From: Chromatiales bacterium (ex Bugula neritina AB1)
GTDB lineage: Bacteria > Pseudomonadota > Gammaproteobacteria > Granulosicoccales > Granulosicoccaceae
Assembly: GCA_001730015.1 (NCBI GenBank)
Contig: MDLA01000106.1
Span: 1-35,277, forward strand
Reading direction: 5' to 3'
DNA length: 35,277 nt
Positions within the stretch are counted from its first letter, which is position 1, and every line of letters starts with the position of its first letter. The position numbers and the translations under genes are program-made. The notes beneath the pieces were generated by a model. The model did not search any database, was not told where the DNA came from, and worked only from the letters and a program-made list of their open reading frames with translations. This document shows positions 16,073 to 24,518 of this stretch, piece after piece.

Positions 16073-17164
16073 ATGGTGCCACCACCGTTCAATCGTCGAT
16101 TTGAAAAGTACAACGAGGGAAACAACCCCGGCGTCGCTGTTATGGCCATCAGAAATGGCGAGGTACTTTTCAAGGGCGGCTTTGGTTTGGCCAACCTTCA
16201 AACCGGGGAAAAGGTCTCTACTGCCACCAATTTCGATGTCGCCTCTGTTTCAAAGCAATTTACAGCAATGGCAATCGCAATACTCGCTGAGCGCGGCGAA
16301 TTGTCAGTAGACACCGGAATTCACCGATTTTTTCCAGATCTGCCAGACTACATGAAAGAGATTTCTGTACACCACCTTATTCACCATTTATCCGGCTTAC
16401 CGGATTACGAAGATGACTTCGAGTCGACCAATACCGATAAAGACCTCATCTCAAACACCGATATCTATAATTTCTACAAGCACGGAAGCAAACTGGAATT
16501 TCAGCCAGGTAAGCGATTCGAGTACAGCAATGGCGGGTATATTCTTCTGGCAATGATAATCGAGCTGGTTTCCGGTCTTTCGTATCACCAGTTCATGCAC
16601 GAGAACCTGTTCAAGCCAGCCAACATGCCCGGTACCGCAGTTTATAAGCATCAGGGTGTCATTGAAAACAGAGCGATATCCTATTCCCGCTGGCCATTCT
16701 TCGAAAATAACGATTTCAATACCTGCAACGCGCTCACCGGTGACGGTAGAATTTATACTTCTATCGATGACGCGGTCGGCTGGATTGATTCACTTGAAAA
16801 CAATAGACTGGTGAATGCAGCGACAACAAAAATGATCTTTAGCGCCGCAACAGATAACAACGGAGATTCAGTTGACTATGGGTATGGCTGGGAAATCACA
16901 GACTTCTACAAGCACAAGCTGATTGTTCATAGCGGAGGGTGGCAGGGCTTCAATAGCATTATCGCTAACTTTCCGAAACACAATCTATGGCTTGTCAGCT
17001 ATGCCAATTGCCAATCTGTATCTGCCGGACATGCCTTCGAGGAAATGGCCAGGCATTACCTGAAAATCAGAGAGCTAGCTTTTTTCCAATTCCTGGTGCC
17101 CATCCATAAACCAGCGCTACTGCGGATCCCTCAGGACACGCGATCTTTCACCGACCACATGTAG
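16073..17164 (+). CDS. serine hydrolase of the beta-lactamase (class C/esterase) fold
   Basis: A 363-aa beta-lactamase-family (PF00144 type) enzyme. The catalytic S58-V-S-K61 motif, Y151-S-N153 and H286-S-G288 are all present, giving a complete active site. There is no signal peptide, so it is more likely a cytoplasmic esterase or peptidase than an antibiotic-degrading enzyme. AGGAG lies 5 nt before the ATG. It follows the GST gene. The last 25 residues look like an irregular tail. Confidence 0.87.
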   Translation: MVPPPFNRRFEKYNEGNNPGVAVMAIRNGEVLFKGGFGLANLQTGEKVSTATNFDVASVSKQFTAMAIAILAERGELSVDTGIHRFFPDLPDYMKEISVHHLIHHLSGLPDYEDDFESTNTDKDLISNTDIYNFYKHGSKLEFQPGKRFEYSNGGYILLAMIIELVSGLSYHQFMHENLFKPANMPGTAVYKHQGVIENRAISYSRWPFFENNDFNTCNALTGDGRIYTSIDDAVGWIDSLENNRLVNAATTKMIFSAATDNNGDSVDYGYGWEITDFYKHKLIVHSGGWQGFNSIIANFPKHNLWLVSYANCQSVSAGHAFEEMARHYLKIRELAFFQFLVPIHKPALLRIPQDTRSFTDHM

Positions 17165-17315
17165 TTATTTAGAATGACTAAACGCCTACATGTGGCAGGC
17201 GAAATCTCACGCACCTGAATGATCCTCGCTACGCCCCGGTTTATGGTTTATGGACGGGCTCTAGCTAAATAAATATCGCTATATCACTGCGGCCAGAGTC
17301 ACACCACATTAAAAT

Positions 17316-17338
17316 CGGGTAAGCAACAGGCTTACCCG
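17316..17338 (-). terminator. terminator of the selenoprotein gene
   Basis: CGGGTAAGC (17316-17324) and GCTTACCCG (17330-17338) form a perfect 9-bp stem with a 5-nt loop, followed on the minus strand by ATTTTAAT. It lies just beyond the stop codon of the minus-strand gene ending at 17351. Confidence 0.75.
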
Positions 17339-17350
17339 GCGGTTTGATAT

Positions 17351-17974
17351 TCAAGCAGTGCGTTGCGCACCTGCGTCTGTTAACAGCTTTTCCAGCACCT
17401 CATACGACTGCGCGCCCACCACCCCGGTTCCCGCAGTAACATAAGTCGGCACACCGGTTACACCATACTGACGCGATTTATCCCAGTCGGCATCGACCTG
17501 TGATTTATAAGTTCGCTCTTCAATAACCTGTGCAGCCGCAGCGCGATCAAGACCGGCGCCAGCCGCTGCATCAAGCAACACATTGGTATCAGCCACATTC
17601 CGGGTATCGACAAAATAAGCTCTGAACAATTGATCGTGTATGGCCTCACCACCTTCCTGCTCAACAGCCCAGCATGCAAGCTCCTGTGCCAGACGACTGT
17701 TATAGGTATGGGTTCGTTGCGAATACGGTAACCCCTCCGCCTCCATCATTGCTTTCATGTGCCGGTTCTTTTCCTGAATATCGGCAGCACCGCTGCCAAA
17801 CAGGGCTTCGAGAGTCCGACCTTCCGCCGGTGTTTCCGGGTGCAGCGGAAAGTGCACAAAGCGGGTTGTGATGTTGAAGTTCTGCCTGAGTTTTTCAATA
17901 CGCACGGTACTGAGATAACACCAGGGTCAGACGTAGTCGTTGAAGATTTCAAGCGCCAGCGGCTCACCGGTCAT
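17351..17974 (-). CDS. FrnE/DsbA-family oxidoreductase with selenocysteine (UPWC) active site
   Basis: A thioredoxin-fold DsbA-like protein of the FrnE type, 207 aa if the in-frame TGA at 17929-17927 is read as selenocysteine. The start is ATG 17974, 6 nt after AAGGA; an ATG at 17980 touches that site. The first residues are MTGEPLALEIFNDYV-U-PWCYL. The TGA falls exactly where the family has the first Cys of CPWC, and everything after it stays in frame: the helical insert, the cis-proline loop GVTGVPTYV and a normal C terminus. A bacterial SECIS-like hairpin follows the TGA. Ordinary gene calling would start near 17905 and lose the active site. It stands alone with its own terminator. Thiol/selenol redox activity in the cytoplasm is inferred. 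Confidence 0.83.
17895..17913 (-). promoter_or_regulatory. bacterial SECIS-like hairpin inside the selenoprotein ORF
   Basis: On the minus strand UCAGUAC (17913-17907) pairs with GUAUUGA (17901-17895) over 7 bp, including one G-U pair. The 5-nt apical loop CGUGC has G at its second position. The loop begins 20 nt after the UGA. Both points match the general bacterial SECIS model, in which a G lies in the first two loop positions and the loop is about 16-37 nt from UGA. Confidence 0.7.
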
Positions 17975-18201
17975 TGCCATTCCTTAAATTTAGTAACTAG
18001 CCTGCCAGCTTGCACTGCCAGACACGATTTGGCAACCATCGTGAAGCAAGAGAGTTTGATTTAACGGTCAGCAAACGTCAGGGGTTCGTTGGGAATGATC
18101 AGGGTGATATCATGAGGCAAACAGCTCATAAGCTGAGTGCAACGTCAAACACAGCGCAAGCAATGAGCATTACCCTTTGAACCTGCCCGGAGGCAAATCA
18201 A

Positions 18202-19176
18202 TTGAAAGCGATACAGGCACACAGTTTCGGCGGGCCCGAGGTTCTGCAACTAGACAATATTCCCGACCCGGAACCCGGTGCTGGTGAAGTGCTGGTTGAT
18301 ATCAAAGCCGCCGGTGTCAATCCGGCTGATACCTACATGCTTGGCGGAGCCTATGCCATTGTACCGGACCTTCCCTATACACCGGGTGGTGACGCCGGCG
18401 GTATCGTTGCTGCTGTTGGTGAGGGCGTCGGCGGTATCAGCGTGGGAGACAGGGTATTTGTTGCCACTGCCCTGGGTTTCAACATGACGGGCTGCTATGC
18501 GGAGAAAGTTGTACGCCCCGCTTCTGATGTAGTCGTGCTACCCGATCATGTCGATTTCACTGCAGGTGCCGCACTTGGTGTTCCATACGCCACTGCACAC
18601 TACGGACTTTTTGCACGTGGCGGGGCGGTTGCCGGTGAAACGGTATTTATCCACGGCGCCAGCGGTGCAGTTGGAACCGCCGCAATTCAACTGGCCAAAC
18701 GCGCTGGCATGACTGTGATCGGCAGTGGCGGCTCCGAGCGCGGGCGACAATTGATTCTTGATGAGGGCGCCGATCACGCAGTAGACCACACCAGCAACAA
18801 CTACATCGAGCAGGTTCGCGAGCTGACCAATGGCAGTGGTCCGGAATTAATTCTGGAGATGCTGGCTAATGTCAATCTGGCTGCCGATCTCGCCGTGGTC
18901 GCTAAGTACGGCCGCATAATTGTAATCGGCAATCGCGGTGAAGTAACCATTAACCCTCGCATGACTATGATGAAGGAGCTGGACGTTCGCGGCCTTGCAA
19001 TGTTCAATGCCCGCAGGGAACAGATGGAGGACATTATAAACGATTTACTGGCTGGGCTATCCGATGGTTCACTGCAACCGATCATAGGTCGCGAGCTACC
19101 ACTCGCCGATGCCGGCGAAAGCCATCGTGCCGTTATGCAACCGGGAGCTTTCGGGAAAATAGTTCTACTGCCCTAG
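18202..19176 (+). CDS. NADPH:quinone oxidoreductase (zinc-independent MDR)
   Basis: A 324-aa medium-chain dehydrogenase/reductase of the zeta-crystallin/Qor group. The GroES-like N-terminal domain carries GVNPADTY and the GGDAGGIV turn. The cofactor domain has HGASGAVGTAAIQLAK (151-166). Zinc-binding Cys clusters are absent, as expected. The start is TTG at 18202 with GGAGG 8 nt upstream. It reduces quinones or enones with NADPH. It is divergent from the selenoprotein gene, and both could belong to redox stress handling. The TAG stop is immediately followed by the second MITE-like repeat. Confidence 0.9.
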   Translation: MKAIQAHSFGGPEVLQLDNIPDPEPGAGEVLVDIKAAGVNPADTYMLGGAYAIVPDLPYTPGGDAGGIVAAVGEGVGGISVGDRVFVATALGFNMTGCYAEKVVRPASDVVVLPDHVDFTAGAALGVPYATAHYGLFARGGAVAGETVFIHGASGAVGTAAIQLAKRAGMTVIGSGGSERGRQLILDEGADHAVDHTSNNYIEQVRELTNGSGPELILEMLANVNLAADLAVVAKYGRIIVIGNRGEVTINPRMTMMKELDVRGLAMFNARREQMEDIINDLLAGLSDGSLQPIIGRELPLADAGESHRAVMQPGAFGKIVLLP

Positions 19177-19348
19177 CCCGAATTATTCATGGAGTGGCGA
19201 ATGTATCGCCCAAAGATTTTTTTAATAATGGATTTTTTAACAATGGATTTTTTCTCGCATCGAATACTTATGATATCTGCTGGAGAAAAAAATTCTCTGC
19301 GAAATAATAGATCAGGTGAGATTCCGTCAATCCCATTAATAATGCAGA
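19177..19348. mobile_element. MITE-like element, copy 2 (decayed)
   Basis: This copy aligns along its length with the element at 3758-3932, in the same orientation. Shared parts include the left end CCCG-ATTATTCATGG, GTGGCGA, TCGAATACTTA, GAGAAAAAA-TTCTCTG and GTGAGATTCCGTCAATCCC. The terminal inverted repeat is degraded on the right (ATTAATAATGCAGA) and TTAA flanks are lost, so this is an older insertion. It begins directly after the quinone oxidoreductase stop codon. Confidence 0.7.
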
Positions 19349-19895
19349 CTTGTTCACGGTAACTTTCAAAGTCTGCCTATACCAGTAGCATAAAAAACAG
19401 CCCTCCGTCAGCCCGTTGGTACTAAAGAACCAATGGTACTTTAGTACTATTGATCTAGAGAATATCGGATAGTAATTTACCCTCTACTGTTTAGACACGT
19501 CTCCAGCAACGAAAGCGTCCGGGAAAATCATTCTAAGTGATATTCAGGAAAAATGAGTACAGCACCTTAGATGCTGCTACAGAAGCAGCGCAGCGGTTCC
19601 GGGCCGGAATTTTATGCAACACCAGGGTCAGCTATACCCGGCATCTGTTACTTTCAGTGTGTTGTATGAAAGGATTCGTTGGTACAGGAATTGTAAGCAA
19701 TAAGCACCAGTCAAACCGACCAGTCCAGATGGATAAAGGTTTACAACGAAGAAATTGATATTCTGAAATTCGGGCTGCCTGCGGTCCGGTCAAAATGACA
19801 TTTCTACAGATGGTGCGTCGGAAAGGATCCCGCAAGGCCATGCTTCTTATAACAAACCGAGTTTTTGCCCCTCTGTTTTTCAGGAGTAGTCACTA
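19349..19895. other. 547-bp intergenic region with one strong dyad
   Basis: GTACTAAAG (19419-19427) and CTTTAGTAC (19439-19447) make a perfect 9-bp inverted repeat around 11 nt; an overlapping TTGGT/ACCAA dyad lies at its left. The rest holds only short frames. The plus-strand frame at 19537-19758 has an Ala-rich first half (TLDAATEAAQRFRAG) that could be a remnant, but I cannot support a gene. The dyad may be an operator or a short hairpin. Confidence 0.5.
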
Positions 19896-20171
19896 ATGAG
19901 CTACTTCCTGGCGGCGTTTATGCTGCAAGCCTATATCGTCTGCACTGAGGAAACCCTGGATCACTGTGGTTATTCCAGCTGGGTGGAATTTGAACCATCC
20001 AGATACCCGTTTAACTCAAAATCCGATTGCATAACAGCAGCCACAGCGTTCGCGAAGCATTATCGCGAGCAACACAAAAAGACCATGACAATTGTCTATA
20101 CGCTGCCGGCCTGCCCGGAGTATGAGCACAAACTGGGGCCACAGGCGTTCGAAGGTTCTGTTACCGGCTGA
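19896..20171 (+). CDS. hypothetical small protein, 91 aa, four Cys
   Basis: The family is not recognised. CAGGAG lies 9 nt before the ATG, which supports a real start. Residues 3-16 are hydrophobic (YFLAAFMLQAYIVC) and could be a weak signal or membrane segment. Cys residues at 16, 24, 46 and 74 could form disulfides if exported. The rest is polar, with an aromatic and charged middle. It stands alone, facing the convergent RraA-family gene. Location and function are uncertain. Confidence 0.6.
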   Translation: MSYFLAAFMLQAYIVCTEETLDHCGYSSWVEFEPSRYPFNSKSDCITAATAFAKHYREQHKKTMTIVYTLPACPEYEHKLGPQAFEGSVTG

Positions 20172-20208
20172 TGGCCCCCAAATCAGGCGCAGGAATAAAC
20201 AACAGGTT

Positions 20209-20901
20209 TCAGATTCGTTTAACCTGATCTGATTCCATCAGGCTGCGGATATCATCGGGCACGACCAGCCCGTCTGCTACTTTGGCGTCAAGCGCTTCTT
20301 CCAGTTCTTTAATGTGCGCAACAGAAGCGATCACCTCGTCAATGCGTTCATATGGAACCACCACAATGCCGCTGTCGTCAGTGACCAGTATATCGCCGCT
20401 TTTTACGCTCACGCCACCCAGCTGAATATCGGTGCCGATGGTTCCCGGACCTTTCGCGTAAGGGGAATTAGGCGAAAGCCCTTTACAAAATACAGGCAGA
20501 CCCACCTCGTTTATTCCTTCAAGGTCACGCACCAGCCCATCGGTTACGAACCCGGCTGCACCGGCGTTTTTCAGCATTCCCATAACGCGATCACCAACTA
20601 TCGCACTTTTCTGCCAGTCGCCACTGTCGGCGACCAGTATGTCGCCAGCCTGAATCTCTGTCAGCGCGCCGAGAACAGCGAGCAGATCTGCCGGCCCGCA
20701 TGCACAGGTTAAAACAGGGCCACTGGCAACCGATGACAGAACCTCGGGGTTCAACGGACGGATAGTCGGATCAAGCGCACCCTGTCCGCTCATGGCATCG
20801 GTCAAAAAACCCGTGGGTACACCATCGAGTGCAGCAAGCTGCGCTGCGGTAGGCCTGGGTCGCTCAGCCTTTACGGTCAGCAGGGGTGGTTCTTCGATCA
20901 T
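20209..20901 (-). CDS. RraA-family aldolase (4-hydroxy-4-methyl-2-oxoglutarate / CHA aldolase-like)
   Basis: A 230-aa member of the RraA-like fold. It has GDILVADSGDWQKSAIVGDRV (split here as residues 87-95 and 96-106) and the metal- and pyruvate-site motif R125-D126 within DGLVRDLEGI, matching the Arg-Asp pair of class II HMG/CHA aldolases that cleave pyruvate-yielding hydroxy acids in aromatic catabolism. RraA regulators of RNase E lack an intact set of these residues, so an enzyme is preferred. The gene is monocistronic. Its presence near two Rieske oxygenases fits late steps of aromatic breakdown, but it is too distant to link firmly. Confidence 0.83.
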   Translation of the reverse strand: MIEEPPLLTVKAERPRPTAAQLAALDGVPTGFLTDAMSGQGALDPTIRPLNPEVLSSVASGPVLTCACGPADLLAVLGALTEIQAGDILVADSGDWQKSAIVGDRVMGMLKNAGAAGFVTDGLVRDLEGINEVGLPVFCKGLSPNSPYAKGPGTIGTDIQLGGVSVKSGDILVTDDSGIVVVPYERIDEVIASVAHIKELEEALDAKVADGLVVPDDIRSLMESDQVKRI

Positions 20902-21137
20902 TGTATTTGTCCCGAAAATATTGTGTTACAACTTACCGAGCAAGCGGCACGATTGCAAACTGAACCCGTGTCGCACTCCAGAGTTGCGCGACAAACATCG
21001 TTGTAATGATAAACTTGTGATTCGCCGGAACGTGCCAACATTGACAGGGTCGAAATCCAGATTGCAGACTGGTAGTTCTGATAGAAGCTACCCTATGGCT
21101 ATCCGGCCACAGACTAAACCACCACAGGAGATGATAT

Positions 21138-21842
21138 TTGAGCCAGGATAAAGAATCTGCTTCAGGAAAACGCCGGCGCGAGCTGGTTGATCCAGGATTT
21201 CCGCGCAAGCTTCTAGGCGGTTATGCGCATTTTCGAAAGAATCGGCTGGCGCGTGAGCGTGAACGCTACGAGCAGCTTGCAGAAACAGGCCAGAAACCGG
21301 ACACAATGATTATTGCCTGTTGTGATTCCCGCTCGGCGCCTGAAACTATATTCGGCACTGCCCCCGGTGAGATTTTTGTGGTGCGCAATGTTGCCAACAT
21401 TATGCCTCCGTACGAAACCAACGGTGAGTACCACGGTACTTCAGCTGCCCTGGAGTTTGCTGTACAGGAATTGCGGGTCAAGCATATTGTAGTGATGGGC
21501 CATGGCCGTTGCGGAGGAGTGGGTGCATTTCGTCGCCAGGTTTCCGGAGAAGTATCTCAGCCTTTATCACCGGGCGATTTTATAGGCAAGTGGATATCCC
21601 TGCTGGAACCGGTGGCACACAACATCGACCGAACCGGAAACGAGACTGAAGAAGAACTACAAAAAATGCTCGAATACGGCAGCATTCGCCAATCAATCGA
21701 ACATCTAAAAACGTTTCCCTGTGTTTCTATACTGCTGGAACGTGAGCAGATCGGCCTGCACGGCGCCTGGTTTGATATTTCTTCGGGTGAGCTCTGGACA
21801 ATGGACGCAGAGACCGGTGAGTTTGAGCAGCCATTTGGCTAG
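21138..21842 (+). CDS. beta-carbonic anhydrase
   Basis: A 234-aa zinc enzyme interconverting CO2 and bicarbonate. The zinc ligands C62, H122 and C125 are visible (CCDSR with the Asp-Arg dyad D63/R65, and GHGRCGG). The start is TTG at 21138 with CAGGAG 7 nt upstream; the first 15 residues are polar. It is convergent with the EamA transporter gene, 16 bp apart. It probably serves pH and carboxylation supply. Confidence 0.93.
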   Translation: MSQDKESASGKRRRELVDPGFPRKLLGGYAHFRKNRLARERERYEQLAETGQKPDTMIIACCDSRSAPETIFGTAPGEIFVVRNVANIMPPYETNGEYHGTSAALEFAVQELRVKHIVVMGHGRCGGVGAFRRQVSGEVSQPLSPGDFIGKWISLLEPVAHNIDRTGNETEEELQKMLEYGSIRQSIEHLKTFPCVSILLEREQIGLHGAWFDISSGELWTMDAETGEFEQPFG

Positions 21843-21858
21843 TGCCAATGAAGCGGTG

Positions 21859-22770
21859 TCACGATCGCTTAGATGTAGCTGACTTAATAACCCCTTCTCG
21901 CAATGCAAGAAATACTGCCCCGAGTACGATGATCGCAGCGCCCAGTGCTCCCAGTGCATCGGGCGCGTCGCCGAACACCAGATAGTCGATCACGCCGGCA
22001 AAGATCAGCGTTGAGTACATGAAAGGAATGACGTAGCTGGCCTCTCCGTCGCGCATACTGCTTAGAAAAAATACCTGCGCGGCGGCCATTGATAAACCAA
22101 CTCCAATTAATACGGCAAACTGCGAACCCACTGGCCATACCCAGACAAAGCTTGCAGCAATAAGTGAAATTACTACTCCGATACTGTTGTTTACAAAAAG
22201 AATTTGCACCAGTGGCTCGCGGGCGGCCAGACGCTTTACAAAAAGTGCTTCGAACGCACTGGTAAACGCCGCAACCAGAGCGATCAAGGCGGCTGGCTGA
22301 AACGCGGAAGTACCCGGACGCAGCAGCACTAATGCTCCGATCAACATGATCGCTACTGCACTCCAGCGCACCGGACCTACCCGTTCCTTCAATACCAGAA
22401 CGGCAAGCACCAGCGTTACCACTGGAGTTAGAAAGCTGATTGCTGTGGCATCGGCCAATGCCATCAGTGAACTTGCCCAGAACACACAGGTGACAGTGAG
22501 CCAGCCGAACACCGTACGAATCAGATGCATCGACCAATGAACATTACGAAACACCTGACGCCGAATACTGACAACAACAATCCAAACACACCAGGCAACA
22601 ACAAAGCGCGCGGCGGTGATCTGAAGCGGGTGAATGTCCTGTGCACCGGGCGGCAAGTCGAATCGACCAGCTACCCCTTTCGCAAGAAACGCAGATAAGG
22701 CGATAAATACACTCGCCGCCACCATGTTCAATGCAGCACCAGCTGAGGCCGTAATTTGTTTATTTGCCAA
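21859..22770 (-). CDS. EamA/DMT-family transporter
   Basis: A 303-aa membrane protein with ten predicted hydrophobic segments in two EamA repeats; the first repeat ends in the family stretch VLVLKERVGPVRW (near residues 126-138), the second in VFGDAPDALGALGAAIIVLGA. Such proteins export amino acids, metabolites or drugs. The start is TTG with AGAGG 8 nt upstream. It faces the carbonic anhydrase and is divergent from the MFS gene. Substrate unknown. Confidence 0.88.
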   Translation of the reverse strand: MANKQITASAGAALNMVAASVFIALSAFLAKGVAGRFDLPPGAQDIHPLQITAARFVVAWCVWIVVVSIRRQVFRNVHWSMHLIRTVFGWLTVTCVFWASSLMALADATAISFLTPVVTLVLAVLVLKERVGPVRWSAVAIMLIGALVLLRPGTSAFQPAALIALVAAFTSAFEALFVKRLAAREPLVQILFVNNSIGVVISLIAASFVWVWPVGSQFAVLIGVGLSMAAAQVFFLSSMRDGEASYVIPFMYSTLIFAGVIDYLVFGDAPDALGALGAAIIVLGAVFLALREGVIKSATSKRS

Positions 22771-23162
22771 ACTGCAAGCCTCTTTAAACTGCCGTATTTG
22801 TTATAGGATTGCCGATACTACCGCACCGGCCTTGTACACAATTTTTTCTTTCGGGTTTGTCTTTCGCGCAGGAAGAGACACCAGCTGGACGGACGACCAG
22901 ATGGCTGCCATGGAATGAGCGCCGGATTGAGTGTCGTAACGTGGATGTGAGATTTTGAGTTAGATAACTTGATCGATTCAGGTCAATAGTTATTCACATT
23001 CAATTCAATCGATCGCAATAGCTGGCCGATTGTCCCCATCCGCAGTAGATCATTCACAGACAGCGATCTGGACAATCAGCACGCCAAAACCCATAGTCAG
23101 GACTATGTGTTCCTCGGTCTACAACTGACAGAGCGGACATCCCGGTTGCCTTACGCGCCACA
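22771..23162. other. intergenic region between divergent transporters
   Basis: The stretch contains an 8-bp dyad, GATCGATT (22971-22978) with AATCGATC (23007-23014), which could be a regulator site for either transporter gene. A plus-strand frame ending at 22918 finishes in a protein-like tail (DTSWTDDQMAAME) but has no supported start. Nothing else is visible. Confidence 0.4.
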
Positions 23163-24425
23163 ATGAAATCGACTAACGAGAATACCATTAACCAGATCCA
23201 ATCACCTCCGGCAGGCACAAACAACGCCGGCCAACACACAGCCCGCCCGACTCCGCCACCGATCTGGTTTTTAGCACTGTGTACAGCCAATGCCGTTGTC
23301 GGACTGACCATTTTGACGCCGGCGCTGCCGATGATCAAAACCGAACTTGGTGTTTCAAGCGCTGCCGTTCAACAATTGCTCACTGTGTACATGGTGGCTC
23401 TGGCCGTCGGGCAATTAGTGTACGGCCCGTTGTCTGACCGGATTGGACGACGCCCGATCATGCTCACCGGGGCGGTTTTATACACGGCAGGCTGCCTCCT
23501 CGCCACTTTCACCAACAGCATCGAACATCTAACGTTACTTCGAATTGCACAAGGCCTGGGGGCTGCAGCTTGTATGTCGATGGGACGGGCTATAGTCAAT
23601 GATGCCTTTGAACGCAATGAAGCGGCACGGCAGATGTCAACTATTTCTATAATGCTTGCAATTGCCCCTGTACTGTCACTGGCCTTTGGTGGAATATTGG
23701 CCGAGAGCACCGGCTGGAAGGGCATAATGACACTGCTCACAGCAACCAGTCTGGCAATGACTATCGCAGCCTTCCATATGGCCGTTGAGACCAATACGAA
23801 TCGACTCAGCGTAATAAACGTAAAATCAGTTCTGCAGGCATACAGCACGGTTCTGCGCAATCGATTATTTCTTTGCTGGGCTGTTTCCAGCGGCATGCAA
23901 GTGGGAATATTTTTTTCACTGAACGGATTTCTTGCTTACCAATACCAGCGGCATGGGTATTCACTGGCAGAATTCGGTCTATGGTTTGCACTTACACCTT
24001 TGTGCTACCTCATTGGAAACAGCTGCAACCGGAAATGGTTTGTCGCCCGCGGCATTGAACGCGCTGCGATGACTGGCTGCACACTCAGCCTGGTGTCAGT
24101 GATATCGCTTTATATAACTCAAGCACTGGGCTTCACCCATGCCCTGTCGCTCGCACTGCCCTGCTGCCTGTTCGGGTTCAGCAATGGTATTGTCATAGCT
24201 AACGCCACCGTAGGAGCCATTTCAACCGCTGGCAAGCATGCCGGTACCGGCACTGGAATTGTCGGTGCATGGCAGATGGCAACCGGCGGTATTGCCGGTG
24301 CTATCATTGTATTTCTGGGTGGCGCAAAGGAATTTTCTATTGCAGCCAGCACCCTGATTTCGATGTCTGCGATCTCCGTATTCTGCATGTGGCGAGTCTA
24401 TCGCCAACGCAATCTACAGCAATAA
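23163..24425 (+). CDS. Bcr/CflA-type MFS efflux transporter
   Basis: A 420-aa major facilitator with twelve hydrophobic segments and MFS motif A, GPLSDRIGRRP (about residues 88-98), between helices 2 and 3; LTILTPALPMI and QQLLTVYMVALAVGQL fit the drug-resistance Bcr/CflA subfamily. The first 33 residues are a polar, Pro-rich cytoplasmic tail longer than usual, so the true start could be internal. No clear ribosome site precedes the ATG. It exports hydrophobic compounds or dipeptides by proton antiport. A 9-bp tandem repeat begins right after the stop codon. Confidence 0.88.
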   Translation: MKSTNENTINQIQSPPAGTNNAGQHTARPTPPPIWFLALCTANAVVGLTILTPALPMIKTELGVSSAAVQQLLTVYMVALAVGQLVYGPLSDRIGRRPIMLTGAVLYTAGCLLATFTNSIEHLTLLRIAQGLGAAACMSMGRAIVNDAFERNEAARQMSTISIMLAIAPVLSLAFGGILAESTGWKGIMTLLTATSLAMTIAAFHMAVETNTNRLSVINVKSVLQAYSTVLRNRLFLCWAVSSGMQVGIFFSLNGFLAYQYQRHGYSLAEFGLWFALTPLCYLIGNSCNRKWFVARGIERAAMTGCTLSLVSVISLYITQALGFTHALSLALPCCLFGFSNGIVIANATVGAISTAGKHAGTGTGIVGAWQMATGGIAGAIIVFLGGAKEFSIAASTLISMSAISVFCMWRVYRQRNLQQ

Positions 24426-24427
24426 AG

Positions 24428-24463
24428 GCTATAACCGCTATAACCGCTATAACCGCTATAACC
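24428..24463. repeat. 9-bp tandem repeat, four copies
   Basis: GCTATAACC is repeated four times without error just after the MFS stop codon, with a broken fifth copy (GCTATAATAACC) after GCCGG. Copy number is likely variable by slippage. It lies between convergent genes. Confidence 0.85.
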
Positions 24464-24518
24464 GCCGGGCTATAATAACCCGACAGAACTTACCCCGACT
24501 AGCGTTGCTCAAGCCACA

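Noticed and set aside
17905..17929. Selenoprotein TGA as a plain pseudogene or sequencing error
   Set aside because: The TGA replaces precisely the first Cys of CPWC, with a good start upstream, intact frame downstream and a SECIS-like hairpin; a random error at exactly this codon is less likely, though it is kept as the refuting case.
19537..19758. 73-aa plus-strand frame
   Set aside because: Content changes abruptly from Ala-rich to Cys- and His-rich low-quality sequence, with no ribosome site.
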